A stretch of DNA of 64,000 nucleotides. Origin: Modestobacter sp. L9-4 (GTDB lineage Bacteria > Actinomycetota > Actinomycetes > Mycobacteriales > Geodermatophilaceae). Numbering within the stretch: the first letter of the stretch is position 1; the number at the start of each line of letters is the position of its first letter. The notes below the pieces were generated by a model. That model had not been told where the DNA came from and searched no databases. It worked only from the letters and a program-made list of their open reading frames with translations. The position numbers were made by a program, and so were the translations under genes. This document shows, piece after piece, positions 44,681 through 55,673 of this stretch. The DNA lies in the NCBI RefSeq assembly GCF_019112525.1, contig NZ_CP077800.1, positions 1,054,001-1,118,000 on the forward strand. Direction: 5' to 3'.

Positions 44681-44824
44681 AGCACGTCCTCACAGCACTC
44701 GGGCGTGCAGCCGGCCGCGGCCCCACGGGGCCGGCGGACCGACTCGGGCTCCCGGGGCCACCCCGGGGCCGTCACGCCACCTGTGTCCAGGGTAATCGCC
44801 CCGCGGCCGGCGCGGCCCCGGCCC

Positions 44825-44840
44825 GCCCCTGTGCAGGGGC
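44825..44840 (-). terminator. Short hairpin after the small zinc-ribbon gene
   Basis: GCCCCTG and CAGGGGC form 7-bp arms around two bases; a second small inverted repeat GAGGAC/GTCCTC lies at 44854-44871. Both are within 95 bases after the stop of the small Cys-rich gene and before ffh. The rest of the gap 44681-44916 shows nothing more. Confidence 0.4.
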
Positions 44841-44916
44841 CCGCCGTGACGGGGAGGACACCGTCGTCCTCGCGCCTCGCAGCACGAGCGCGTGGACGGG
44901 GCCGAGCGGTCCTCCG

Positions 44917-45108
44917 TCAGGCGGCGCGGTGCCCGGCCTCGGCACGCGAGGTGGCCGACCAGCCGATGACCAGAGCGGTGCCACAGTCGGTGCACGCCCA
45001 CTCGGGGCACGCGCTGCCGTCGTCGGTGTGCCCGTCGATGCAGGTGGGCTGCTCGAAGTCGGTGTCCTCGCCGCAGGTCGGGCAGGGCAGGGTCTGCAGG
45101 TCGCTCAT
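44917..45108 (-). CDS. Small Cys-rich zinc-ribbon-like protein
   Basis: 63 residues with six Cys: CPTCGED, PTCID, ACPEW and CTDCGTALV. The first and last CxxC pairs look like a zinc ribbon. No family name recognised. The ATG at 45108 has GAGGGGA eight bases upstream, which decides the start. It sits alone between glnD and ffh. Zinc binding and nucleic-acid contact are inferences from the motif only. Confidence 0.75.
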   Translation of the reverse strand: MSDLQTLPCPTCGEDTDFEQPTCIDGHTDDGSACPEWACTDCGTALVIGWSATSRAEAGHRAA

Positions 45109-45229
45109 GGCGTCCCCTCTCGTCTCGGCGCCGGTCGTCGTCCGGCACACCGAACGTGCCACGGGGGTACGACAGGAAGCGGCAAGGACCTCCCGGCATG
45201 TCGCGCCGGCCGGTCGGCCCGGCCTCCTG

Positions 45230-47584
45230 CTAGCGGCCGACCGGGTCCGGTGCGTCGCCGCCGGCGGCGGCCACCAGCGCCCGCTCGGCCTGCTCGCGCT
45301 GCGCCGGGTCGATCGCCGTCCCGGCGGGGTCGCTGACGTAGAAGGCGTCCACGGCGTCGCCGCCCAGGGTCTCCACCGTCGCCGAGGTGACGTCCAGCCC
45401 TGCCTGGGCGAGCGCCGCGGTGAGCCGGTGCAGCAGCCCGGCCCGGTCGGTGGCGCGCACCTCGACCAGCCCGGTGACCCCGGTCGCCTCGGCGTCGAAC
45501 CAGGAGATCCGCGGCGGGCGCCCACCGGCGGCGTCCTGGCTGTAGTCGCGCTCGCGCTGGCGGAGCCGGTCGGCCAGCGGCAGCGTGCCCTCGAGCGCGG
45601 CGCGCACGCCGTCGGCCAGGATCTCCGGGACCGGGGCCCGCCCGAAGTGCGGCCGCACGGCGAACACCAGCGTGCCGTGGCCGCCGGCGACGCTGACCCG
45701 GGCCGCCCGCACGTCGAGCTGGTTGAGCGCCAGCACCCCCGCGCACAGGCTGAACAGCCCGGGCCGGTCGGGGGCGCCGATGGTGACCTGCTGACCGTCG
45801 AGGACGTCCTCAACCCCGACCGTCACCGGCTCGGTGTGCCCCTCCACCACCGGCGCCGGCGCGGTCACCTGGGGTGCGGTGGGCTCCAGCACCGGCTCGG
45901 GCACCGGGGCGCTGCCCAGCCGGGCCGCGACCCGGGCGACGAGCGCGGCCACCAGGTGCGCCTTCCACGGGGACCAGGCGGAGCTGGAGGTCGCCGCACC
46001 GTCGGCCTGGGCGAGGGCGTGCAGCAGCTGCAGCAGCGCGCCGTCGGCGTCGATCGCCTCGACCACCCGGTCGACGGTCTTGGGGTCGTCGAGGTCGCGG
46101 CGGGTGGCCACGTCGGGCAGCAGCAGGTGGTGCTCCACCATCGCCGACAACGTCGCGACGTCGGCCGGGCTGAAGCCCATCCGGGCGGCCATCTCGGCCA
46201 CCACCACCATGCCGACCTCGGTGTGGTCACCGGGCCAGCCCTTGCCGATGTCGTGCAGCAGCGCCCCCACCAGCAGCAGGTCGGGCCGGTCGACGTCCCG
46301 GGTGAGCTCGGAGGCCGCGGCGGCGGCCTCCACCAGGTGCCGGTCGACGGTGAAGCGGTGCCAGGGGTGGCGCTGCGGCAGCGACCGCACCCGGTCCCAC
46401 TCCGGCAGCATCCGGGCGAGCAGGCCCTCCTGGTCCAGCTGCTCGAGCACCGGGACGGCGCTGCGCCCGCTGGCCAGCAGCCGTAGGAAGGACCAGCGGA
46501 CCTCCGGCGGCCAGGGCTCGGGCAGCGGCGGGGCGTGCACGGCGAGCACCTTGAGCGTGTAGGGCGACAGCAGCAGGTCGGCCCGGGCCGCCGCGGCGGC
46601 ACCGCGCAGCACCAGGCCGGGGTCGGCAGCCGGCCGGGCGTCGCGGGCCAGCACGACCTCGTCACCCTGCCGGACCAGCCCCTCGGCCAGCGGCTCGCGG
46701 CGCACCCGCCGGTACCGGGCGCGCGGTCGCCGGACCAGGGCGGCGTCGACCCGGCGCCAGGTCTCGTCGGCGACGAACGCCAGCCGTCGTCCGGCCAGGC
46801 TCACCCGGCGCAGCAGGACGTCGTCGTCGGCCAGGTCCAGCACCCGGGCGACCCGGGCCTGCTCCTGCCGCACCAGCGCGTCGCTGGCCCGGCCGGTGCC
46901 CGCGCGCAGGGCGTCGCGGACGTCGAGCAGGAACGCGTAGGCCTCCCCCGCGTCGGCCGGCGCCTCGTCGGACAGCTGGGCGGCGGCCAGCGCCCGCAGC
47001 ACCTGCCCCTCGCGGAGCCCGCCGTAGGCCTCCTTGAGGTCGGGCTCGAGCAGGAAGCCCAGCTCGCCGACCTGACGGCCGCGGGCCCGGCGCAGGTCGC
47101 GCAGCTGCGGCAGCAGCCGCCCGGCGTGCTGCCGCCAGGAGGCGAGGGTCGCGGTGCGCAGCCCGGCCGTGACCGCCGGGTCGCCCGCGACGTGCCGGGC
47201 GTCGAGCAGGCCCAGCCCGGCCTTGACGTCCTCGGCGGCCACCGACACCGCCTCGGCGACCGTGCGGACGGAGTGGTCCAGGCGCAGTCCGGCGTCCCAG
47301 ATCGGGTACCAGACCGCGTCGGCCAGTGCGGCGATCTCCGGCCGGCCGTCGTGGACCAACACCAGGTCCAGGTCGCCGTGCGGCGGCAGCTCCCGGCGGC
47401 CGAGGCTGCCCACCGCGACCAGCGCGATGCCGGTCCCGGCGTCCTCGGGCGGGGGGCCACCGCGCCTGCGGTCGGGGCGCGGGGTGCCGGCGAGGGCCTC
47501 GGCCAGCAGGCCGGCGAGCCACTCGTCGACCACGCGGACGCGCTCGGCGCGGGGCAGGGCGGGCAGGGCTGCGGTGTCGAGCAC
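45230..47584 (-). CDS. glnD: PII uridylyl/adenylyl-transferase and removing enzyme
   Basis: GlnD senses glutamine and modifies PII. About 784 residues: nucleotidyltransferase motif GSLGRRELPPHGDLDLVL, middle helical region, HD domain with LLHDIGKGWPGDHTEVG, and two C-terminal ACT domains (GAPDRPGLFSLCAGVLA; RATDRAGLLHRLTAALAQ). In actinobacteria the enzyme usually adenylylates rather than uridylylates PII. The GTG at 47584 suits the GGAGAG site better than the GTG at 47590. Downstream of amt-glnB, separated by a hairpin. Confidence 0.96.
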   Translation of the reverse strand: MLDTAALPALPRAERVRVVDEWLAGLLAEALAGTPRPDRRRGGPPPEDAGTGIALVAVGSLGRRELPPHGDLDLVLVHDGRPEIAALADAVWYPIWDAGLRLDHSVRTVAEAVSVAAEDVKAGLGLLDARHVAGDPAVTAGLRTATLASWRQHAGRLLPQLRDLRRARGRQVGELGFLLEPDLKEAYGGLREGQVLRALAAAQLSDEAPADAGEAYAFLLDVRDALRAGTGRASDALVRQEQARVARVLDLADDDVLLRRVSLAGRRLAFVADETWRRVDAALVRRPRARYRRVRREPLAEGLVRQGDEVVLARDARPAADPGLVLRGAAAAARADLLLSPYTLKVLAVHAPPLPEPWPPEVRWSFLRLLASGRSAVPVLEQLDQEGLLARMLPEWDRVRSLPQRHPWHRFTVDRHLVEAAAAASELTRDVDRPDLLLVGALLHDIGKGWPGDHTEVGMVVVAEMAARMGFSPADVATLSAMVEHHLLLPDVATRRDLDDPKTVDRVVEAIDADGALLQLLHALAQADGAATSSSAWSPWKAHLVAALVARVAARLGSAPVPEPVLEPTAPQVTAPAPVVEGHTEPVTVGVEDVLDGQQVTIGAPDRPGLFSLCAGVLALNQLDVRAARVSVAGGHGTLVFAVRPHFGRAPVPEILADGVRAALEGTLPLADRLRQRERDYSQDAAGGRPPRISWFDAEATGVTGLVEVRATDRAGLLHRLTAALAQAGLDVTSATVETLGGDAVDAFYVSDPAGTAIDPAQREQAERALVAAAGGDAPDPVGR

Positions 47585-47617
47585 GGGCACCTCTCCAGAG
47601 TCCGACGGCGGGAACGG

Positions 47618-47662
47618 CGTCGGCCGGGGCAGCGGGGTCTCCCCCTGCTGCCCCGGCCGACG
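47618..47662 (-). terminator. Hairpin between glnB and glnD
   Basis: Perfect 16-bp arms CGTCGGCCGGGGCAGC (47618-47633) and 47647-47662; the loop region can add four G-C pairs (47634-47637 with 47642-47645). It follows glnB by 48 bases and precedes glnD, so it probably ends or attenuates the amt-glnB message. Confidence 0.75.
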
Positions 47663-47710
47663 TCAGGTCACCGGGCGCGCGTCAGCGCGTGCGGCGTACG
47701 GCGCTCCGGA

Positions 47711-49398
<1,688 letters not shown>

Positions 49399-49508
49399 GG
49401 CAACCTCCTGAGGGTGTCGTCGGCCATGGGCCGCAAGCGGGGACCCGAGGGACCTCGGGGGACGAACGCCGCCCGGAGGCGGTTCGGTGAAGACGGTGCC
49501 GACACCGT

Positions 49509-49548
49509 GTTTCCGCCGACGACGCGGACGTGTTTCGCCACCGTGAAC
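49509..49548 (-). promoter_or_regulatory. Candidate GlnR operator upstream of amt
   Basis: On the minus strand TTCAC-n6-GAAAC-n6-GCGTC-n7-GAAAC, close to the actinobacterial GlnR pattern of alternating gTnAC and GAAAC half-sites about 22 bases apart. The two GAAAC boxes are exact (minus strand of 49532-49536 and 49509-49513) and 23 bases apart. It is about 110-150 bases upstream of the amt GTG, in the gap 49399-49687. Confidence 0.4.
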
Positions 49549-49687
49549 TCGCGGTCGCGTGTCGGTCTCGGTTGTTCCGGTCGTGTTGCGCCACGCCCGC
49601 CGAGTGCGGGAGGTCACTGCCCCGGTGTTCACCGGAGCTTCTTGCGACCGTTTCGTAGTTGCGAACCCCGTGCAATAAGGTCGCCGC

Positions 49688-50809
49688 GTGATCACCGCAC
49701 CGACCGCACCGCCGGCCCCGACCAGCACCGGGTTCAGCGCCCGGGAGCGTCGCAGCATCGCCGGGATGAGCGGGTTCGTCGTCCTGCTGCACGTGCTCGG
49801 CTGGGGCGTGCTGCTGCTGGCCGTGGCCCCGCAGGACTACCAGCTGGGCAGCACCGGCGTCCTCGGCGTCGGGGTCGGTCTGACGGCGTACATGCTGGGC
49901 GTGCGGCACGCCTTCGACGCCGACCACATCGCCTCGATCGACAACACCACCCGCAAGCTCGTCGGCGACGGCCAGTCCTCGGTCAGCACCGGGTTCTGGT
50001 TCTCCCTCGGCCACTCCTCGGTGGTGGTCGCCGCCAGCCTGCTGCTCGTCCTCGGCGTGCGCTCGGTCGCCGACGTGGTGCAGGACGAGGACTCCGGCGT
50101 CGCCGCGACCCTCGGCCTGGTCGGCACGCTCGTCGCCGGCACGTTCCTGCTCGTCATCGGCCTGATGAACCTGGTCGCGGCCGTCGGCATCGCGCGGGTC
50201 TTCCGGAAGATGCGCTCCGGGGAGTTCGACGAGGCGGAGCTGGAGCACCACCTGCACAACCGCGGCTTCCTCGCCCGCCTGCTCAACCGCGTCACCCGGC
50301 GGGTCAGCAAGCCCTGGCACCTGTACCCGGTCGGCCTGCTGATGGGCCTGGGCTTCGACACCGCCACCCAGGTCGCGCTGCTGGTGCTCGCCGCGGGGTC
50401 GGCCGCCTTCGTGCTGCCCTGGTACGCGATCCTGGTGCTGCCGGTGCTCTTCATGGCCGGGATGAGCCTGTTCGACACCGCCGACGGCGTGCTGATGTCG
50501 CGCGCCTACGGCTGGGCCCTGCTGCAGCCGGTCCGCAAGGTCTTCTACAACCTGACCGTCACGGTGCTGTCGGTGGTCATCGCCCTGGTCATCGGGCTCA
50601 TGGTGCTCACCGGTCTGCTCGTCGACCGGTTCTCCATCGAGGGCGGGCCGCTGGCCTGGATCGCCTCGCTCGACCTCGGCTTCGTCGGGTTCGCCGTGGT
50701 CGGGCTCTTCGCGCTGACCTGGGGTCTGGCCCTGGCTGTCTGGCGGTTCGGGCACATCGAGCAGCGCTGGGCGCCCCAGCCGGCCGACGGGCTCCCGACC
50801 GCCGGCTGA
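49688..50809 (+). CDS. HoxN/NixA family nickel/cobalt permease (NiCoT)
   Basis: 373 residues, about eight helices. The NiCoT signature RHAFDADHIASIDNTTRKL in helix 2 is complete; LGFDTATQVALL and FMAGMSLFDTADG are the further family motifs. Imports Ni2+ and/or Co2+ for urease, hydrogenase or cobalamin. No metalloenzyme gene or cobalamin riboswitch is nearby to tell which metal. GTG start at 49688, divergent from amt. Length is normal. Confidence 0.93.
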   Translation: MITAPTAPPAPTSTGFSARERRSIAGMSGFVVLLHVLGWGVLLLAVAPQDYQLGSTGVLGVGVGLTAYMLGVRHAFDADHIASIDNTTRKLVGDGQSSVSTGFWFSLGHSSVVVAASLLLVLGVRSVADVVQDEDSGVAATLGLVGTLVAGTFLLVIGLMNLVAAVGIARVFRKMRSGEFDEAELEHHLHNRGFLARLLNRVTRRVSKPWHLYPVGLLMGLGFDTATQVALLVLAAGSAAFVLPWYAILVLPVLFMAGMSLFDTADGVLMSRAYGWALLQPVRKVFYNLTVTVLSVVIALVIGLMVLTGLLVDRFSIEGGPLAWIASLDLGFVGFAVVGLFALTWGLALAVWRFGHIEQRWAPQPADGLPTAG

Positions 50810-50818
50810 GACCGGCTC

Positions 50819-52741
50819 GTGCCCGCCGGTGCCGGCGGCCACGTTGCGACCGGGGCGGCCGTCCGGGTACGACTACAGGGCGCCGACGACGACGCTGCGC
50901 GGTCGACGAACAGGACGGCGGACGACATCGTGGTCGGAGGAGTACCCCCCGGGCGGGACCCGTCGGAGGACGGCTGTGCCGGCCTGCCCGCGCCGGACTG
51001 GGCGCGGGTCTTCGACGCGGCCCCGGCCCCGTTCCTGCTGCTGACCCCCGACCTGGTCATCGTCTCGGCCAACGAGGCCCGGCTGACCGCCACGGCGACG
51101 ACCCTGGGGGACACGGTCGGGCGGCACCTGTTCGAGGTGTTCCCGCTCAACCCCGACGACCCGGCCGCCGACGGGATCGCCAACCTCGGCGCCTCCCTGG
51201 CCCTGGCCCGGGACACCGGCCGGCCGGTCACCATGGCCATCCAGAAGTACGACATCCCGATGCCCGACGGCAGCTACGAGGAGCGCTTCTGGGCGCCCCG
51301 CAACGTGCCGATCACCGACGACGAGGGCCGGGTCGTGCTGCTGCTGCACCGCTCCGACGACGTCACCGACTACGTCCGGGCCCGCGACGAGGCCCGCCAG
51401 GAGGCCGCCCGGGGCCAGGACCGCGTCGAGCAGGTCGAGTCCGACCTCTACGCGCGCACCCGCGAGCTGGAGCAGGCGAACGTCGAGCTGCGGGCCAGCG
51501 TCGAGCGTGAGCAGCGGACCGCCCGCGCCCTGGCCGGGCTCGCCACCACGGTCTCGGCACTGGCCGCCGCGGAGAGCGTCCCGGAGCTGCTGGAGCTGCT
51601 GTTCGCGCACGGCCGCGAGGCGCTGCAGACCGAAGCCGCCGCGGTGGCCCTGCTGCCGGCCGGCGGCGGTGACCTCCGGCTCACCGGGGACGGCGGCCTG
51701 CGCACCGGCGTCCTGCCCGCCGACTCCCCCGCACCGATGGCGGTCGCAGCTGCCGGCCGCCGGGTGCTGACGGCCGACTCCACCGCCACCGGGACGGCGC
51801 CGCCCCTGCCCGGCGTGCGCGCGTGGGCGGCCCTCCCCCTGCGCGCCGGTGGCCGACTGCTGGGCTCCTGGACGGTCGGCTGGTCCGACCCCCGGCCGCT
51901 GGCCGACGACGACGTCCGGGTGCTGGAGGCCTACGCGGCCCAGTGCGCCCAGGCGGTCGACCGGGTGACCCGCCTGGAGGACGAGCGCCGCCGGGCCAGC
52001 GCCACCCGCAGCCTGGCGGAGAGCCTGCAGCGCTCGCTGCTGACCGACCCGCCGCAGCCGGACCACCTGAGCATCGCCGTCCGCTACCGGCCCGCGGCCC
52101 AGGAGGCCCAGGTCGGCGGGGACTGGTACGACGCCTTCGTCTCCCGCGACGGCGCCACCACCCTGGTGGTCGGGGACGTCACCGGGCACGACCGCACCGC
52201 CGCAGCCGGGATGGCGCAGCTGCGCAACCTGCTGCGCGGCATCGCCCACGCCGTCGACAGCGGACCGGCCGGGGTGCTGGGCGCCCTGGACCGCGCGGTG
52301 CACGACCTGCAGATCGCCACCCTCGCTACCGCGGTGCTGGCCCGGGTGGAGCAGGACGCGGTCCAGGCGGCCACCGGGGAGCGGTCGCTGCGCTGGTCGA
52401 ACGCCGGGCACCCACCACCGCTGCTCCTGCCGGCCGCAGGCTCCCCGCTGCTGCTCGAGCGGCCGCGGAGCCTCTTGCTGGGCGTCGACCCCGACGCCTC
52501 GCGGACCGAGCACGTCCTGGTGCTGCACCCCGGTGACACGCTCGTGCTCTACACCGACGGGCTGGTCGAGCGCCGGGACTCCGACCTGGACGAGGGGCTG
52601 GACCGGCTCGTCACCGCCGGCAGCGAGCTGGCCGGGGAGGCCGTCGACACCCTCGCCGACGAGCTGCTGCGGCGGCTCGTGCCCGAGGCCGACGACGACG
52701 TCGCCCTGCTCGTCCTGCGGGTCGGCCCGCAGGACGGCTGA
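50819..52741 (+). CDS. PAS-GAF-SpoIIE protein serine phosphatase
   Basis: 640 residues in the longest frame: PAS-like domain (about 60-190, FDAAPAPFLLLTPDLVIVSA), a short coiled coil, GAF domain (about 240-390) and a C-terminal SpoIIE/PP2C domain with GGDWYDAF, VVGDVTGHDRTAAAGMAQL, WSNAGHPPPLLL, LYTDGLVERRD and DDDVALLVL, so the metal-binding set is complete. Such RsbU-like enzymes dephosphorylate anti-anti-sigma factors in response to signals. No STAS or HATPase partner gene is adjacent, so it is an orphan. The start is uncertain (GTG 50819 or GTG 50930). Confidence 0.9.
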   Translation: MPAGAGGHVATGAAVRVRLQGADDDAARSTNRTADDIVVGGVPPGRDPSEDGCAGLPAPDWARVFDAAPAPFLLLTPDLVIVSANEARLTATATTLGDTVGRHLFEVFPLNPDDPAADGIANLGASLALARDTGRPVTMAIQKYDIPMPDGSYEERFWAPRNVPITDDEGRVVLLLHRSDDVTDYVRARDEARQEAARGQDRVEQVESDLYARTRELEQANVELRASVEREQRTARALAGLATTVSALAAAESVPELLELLFAHGREALQTEAAAVALLPAGGGDLRLTGDGGLRTGVLPADSPAPMAVAAAGRRVLTADSTATGTAPPLPGVRAWAALPLRAGGRLLGSWTVGWSDPRPLADDDVRVLEAYAAQCAQAVDRVTRLEDERRRASATRSLAESLQRSLLTDPPQPDHLSIAVRYRPAAQEAQVGGDWYDAFVSRDGATTLVVGDVTGHDRTAAAGMAQLRNLLRGIAHAVDSGPAGVLGALDRAVHDLQIATLATAVLARVEQDAVQAATGERSLRWSNAGHPPPLLLPAAGSPLLLERPRSLLLGVDPDASRTEHVLVLHPGDTLVLYTDGLVERRDSDLDEGLDRLVTAGSELAGEAVDTLADELLRRLVPEADDDVALLVLRVGPQDG

Positions 52742-52784
52742 CGGGCCGCTGCCCCGACCGGGACCCAGCAGAGGACCGCCGGGA

Positions 52785-53978
52785 TCAGACGTTGCCGACG
52801 AGGGCCTCGGCGAAGGCCTCGGGCTCGAACGGCGCCAGGTCGTCGGGGCCCTCGCCCAGGCCGACCAGCTTCACCGGGATGCCCAGCTCGCGCTGCACGG
52901 CCACCACGATGCCGCCCTTGGCGGTGCCGTCGAGCTTGGTGAGGACGACGCCGGTGACGGTGACGGCCTCGGTGAACACCCGGGCCTGCACGACGCCGTT
53001 CTGCCCGGTGGTGGCGTCGAGGACCAGCAGCACCTCGTCGACCGGGCCGAGCTTCTCCACGACCCGCTTCACCTTGCCCAGCTCGTCCATCAGACCGGAC
53101 TTGGTGTGCAGCCGGCCGGCGGTGTCGATCAGCACGGTGTCGACCCCGGCGTCGATGCCGGTGCGCACCGCCTCGTAGGCCACCGACGCCGGGTCGCCGC
53201 CCTCGCGGCCGCGGACGGTGAGCACGCCGACCCGCTCGCCCCAGGTCTCCAGCTGGTCGGCGGCCGCGGCGCGGAAGGTGTCGGCGGCACCGAGGACGAC
53301 GCTGCGGCCATCACCGACCAGCGCGCGGGCGATCTTGCCGACCGTCGTGGTCTTGCCGGCGCCGTTGACCCCGACGACCAGGACGACGGCGGGACGGTCG
53401 AGCTGCTCGGTGGCCAGCGTGCGGTCCAGGTCCGGGCCGAGCACGGCGGTGAGCTCACGGACGACGAGGTCGCGCAGCTGGGTGCCCGAGGCGGTGGCCA
53501 GCACCAGGGTCTGGGTGCGCAGCCGCTGCACGATCTGGGTGGTGGCGGCGAGGCCGACGTCGGCGGCCAGGAGGGTCTCCTCGACCTCCTCCCAGTCGTC
53601 CTCGGTCAGCTTCTCCCGCGACAGCACGGTGAGCAGGCCGCGGCCCAGCGAGGACTGCGAGCGGGCCAGCCGGGAGCGCAGCCGCACCAGCCGGCCGGCC
53701 GAGGGCGGCGGGGTGTCGAAGACCAGCCCGGGCTCCGGCTCGGCCGGGGGCAGCTCGACCGGCGAGGCTTCGGCCAGCGAGGCCGGGTCGACCGCGGTGG
53801 CGCCGGACTGCACGGCCGGGTCGGCGGTGGTCGCCGGCGGGCGGGGACGGGTCAGCGTGGTGCCCGCCGCGGCGTCCGCGTCCAGCCGGGTGGTGCGGCG
53901 ACCGCGGCCGACGAGCAGGCTCACCCCGAGGACGAGGGCGACGACGAGGATCGCCAGGGCGATCAGCACGAACTCCAT
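52785..53978 (-). CDS. ftsY: Signal recognition particle receptor FtsY
   Basis: 397 residues. N-terminal membrane helix (FVLIALAILVVALVLGVSLL), Pro/Ala linker (about 30-90), N domain, and the SRP-type GTPase: GVNGAGKTTTVGKIA, DTFRAAAADQLETWGERV, LIDTAGRLHTKSGLMDEL and VVLTKLDGTAKGGI. Docks Ffh-ribosome complexes at SecYEG. The start ATG at 53978 gives the anchor helix directly. Downstream of smc in the M. tuberculosis order; here two plus-strand genes are inserted between them. Confidence 0.96.
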   Translation of the reverse strand: MEFVLIALAILVVALVLGVSLLVGRGRRTTRLDADAAAGTTLTRPRPPATTADPAVQSGATAVDPASLAEASPVELPPAEPEPGLVFDTPPPSAGRLVRLRSRLARSQSSLGRGLLTVLSREKLTEDDWEEVEETLLAADVGLAATTQIVQRLRTQTLVLATASGTQLRDLVVRELTAVLGPDLDRTLATEQLDRPAVVLVVGVNGAGKTTTVGKIARALVGDGRSVVLGAADTFRAAAADQLETWGERVGVLTVRGREGGDPASVAYEAVRTGIDAGVDTVLIDTAGRLHTKSGLMDELGKVKRVVEKLGPVDEVLLVLDATTGQNGVVQARVFTEAVTVTGVVLTKLDGTAKGGIVVAVQRELGIPVKLVGLGEGPDDLAPFEPEAFAEALVGNV

Positions 53979-54017
53979 GAGCACAGTCTCCCAGCACGAT
54001 GGGGCAGGCTGTGCCCC

Positions 54018-55673
54018 ATGCCCGAGACCGCCGGCACCCGTCCGCTCCTGCTGCTCGGGCCGCTCCTGCGCCACGTCGACCCGGTGTCGGCCACCCTGTG
54101 GGTGGAGACCGACCGCGCCTGCGAGGTCGAGGTGCTGGGGCGCCGGACGCGCACCTTCCGCGTCAACGGCCACCACTACGCGCTCGTCCTCGTCGAGGAC
54201 CTGGAGCCCGGCAGCGTCACCCCCTACGAGGTGCACCTGGACGGCGAGCAGGTCTGGCCGCCGGCGCGCTCGCACTTCCCGCCCAGCCGGATCCGCACCA
54301 CGGGCGGGGAGGGCCCCTTCCGGCTGGCGTTCGGCTCCTGCCGCTACGCGACCCCCACCACCGTCGACGTCCGGGACGGCATCCCGCCGGACGCGCTCGA
54401 CGGCTACGCCCGCCGGCTGGCCGCGATGCCCGAGGACCGCTGGCCCGACGCGCTGGTGCTGCTCGGCGACCAGGTCTACGCCGACGAGGTCACCCCGGCG
54501 ACGCGGGACTGGATGGCCTCCCGCCGCGACCTGGCCGCCCCGCCCGGGCCGCAGGCCGCGGACTTCGAGGAGTACACCCGGCTCTACGCAGAGTCCTGGG
54601 GCGACCCGCAGGTGCGGTGGCTGCTGTCGACCATCCCGTCCTCGATGGTGTTCGACGACCACGAGATGATCGACGACTGGAACACCTCGGCCGCCTGGCG
54701 CGCGGAGGTCACCGGCCAGGACTGGTGGCAGCGGCGCATCTCCGGCGGGCTGGTCAGCTACTGGGTCTACCAGCACCTGGGCAACCTCTCGCCCAACGAG
54801 CTGGCCGGCAACGACACGTGGCAGGCGATCGCCGCCGCCCCGGACGAGGACGCCGGGCCGCTGCTGGACGAGATGGCCCGCACCGCCGACACCCAGCCGC
54901 ACACCGTCCGCTGGAGCTACGTGCGGCACTGGGGCCCGGCACGGCTGATCATGGTCGACAGCCGGGCGGGGCGCGTGCTCACCGAGGACGACCGCAAGAT
55001 CCTCGACGACGAGGAGTTCGACTGGGTGGAGGCCGCGATGGCCCGCTCGGTGGAGGACGGCGTCGACCACGTGCTGCTCGGGACGTCGCTGCCGTGGCTG
55101 CTGCCGCACTCGGTGCACGACATCGAGCGCTGGAACGAGACGCTGTCGGTGCGGCACGCCGGCAAGCCGCTGGGCCGGCTGGCGGAGAAGATCCGGCAGG
55201 GCGCGGACCTGGAGCACTGGGCGGCGTTCGGGCAGTCCTTCGAGCGCCTCGGCCGCCTCATGGTGTCCCTCGGCCGCGGCGAGCTCGGGCGGGCGCCGGC
55301 CACCGCGCTGGTGCTGTCCGGCGACGTCCACCACGCCTACGCGGCCGAGCTGGTCAACCCGGGCGGGCTGGACACCCGGGTGCACCAGCTCACCGTCTCC
55401 CCGCTGCACAACGCCGCGCCGCACGCCATCGAGATCGGCTTCAAGGTCGGCTGGAGCCGCTGGGCGCAGGCGCTGACCGGCGGGCTGCGGCGGCTGGCCC
55501 GGGTGCAGCGCAGCGAGCTGCAGTGGCGCAAGCAGGCCGGCCCGTTCTTCGGCAACGAGCTCGGCGAGCTCGTGCTCCAGGGGCGGGACGCCCGGTTCCT
55601 GCTGTGGGCCACCCACCGCGACGAGGACGGGACGCCGCACTTCACGCAGGTGCTGGACACCCGGCTGTCGTGA
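54018..55673 (+). CDS. PhoD-like metallophosphatase
   Basis: 551 residues. An N-terminal fibronectin-like domain (about 1-100) precedes the PhoD-type metallophosphatase core: FGSCRYATP, LLGDQVYADE, FDDHEMIDDWN, GTSLPWLLP and LSGDVHHAYAAEL carry the metal ligands. No signal peptide or Tat motif is seen, unlike secreted PhoD, so it may act in the cytoplasm. Only 39 bp separate its ATG from the divergent ftsY ATG. Its stop overlaps the next gene (GTGA). Confidence 0.9.
   Translation: MPETAGTRPLLLLGPLLRHVDPVSATLWVETDRACEVEVLGRRTRTFRVNGHHYALVLVEDLEPGSVTPYEVHLDGEQVWPPARSHFPPSRIRTTGGEGPFRLAFGSCRYATPTTVDVRDGIPPDALDGYARRLAAMPEDRWPDALVLLGDQVYADEVTPATRDWMASRRDLAAPPGPQAADFEEYTRLYAESWGDPQVRWLLSTIPSSMVFDDHEMIDDWNTSAAWRAEVTGQDWWQRRISGGLVSYWVYQHLGNLSPNELAGNDTWQAIAAAPDEDAGPLLDEMARTADTQPHTVRWSYVRHWGPARLIMVDSRAGRVLTEDDRKILDDEEFDWVEAAMARSVEDGVDHVLLGTSLPWLLPHSVHDIERWNETLSVRHAGKPLGRLAEKIRQGADLEHWAAFGQSFERLGRLMVSLGRGELGRAPATALVLSGDVHHAYAAELVNPGGLDTRVHQLTVSPLHNAAPHAIEIGFKVGWSRWAQALTGGLRRLARVQRSELQWRKQAGPFFGNELGELVLQGRDARFLLWATHRDEDGTPHFTQVLDTRLS

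Noticed and set aside
49399..49687. Cobalamin or NiCo riboswitch before the nickel/cobalt permease
   Set aside because: I could not find the B12-box or the paired G-rich NiCo elements; the gap is better explained by amt control.
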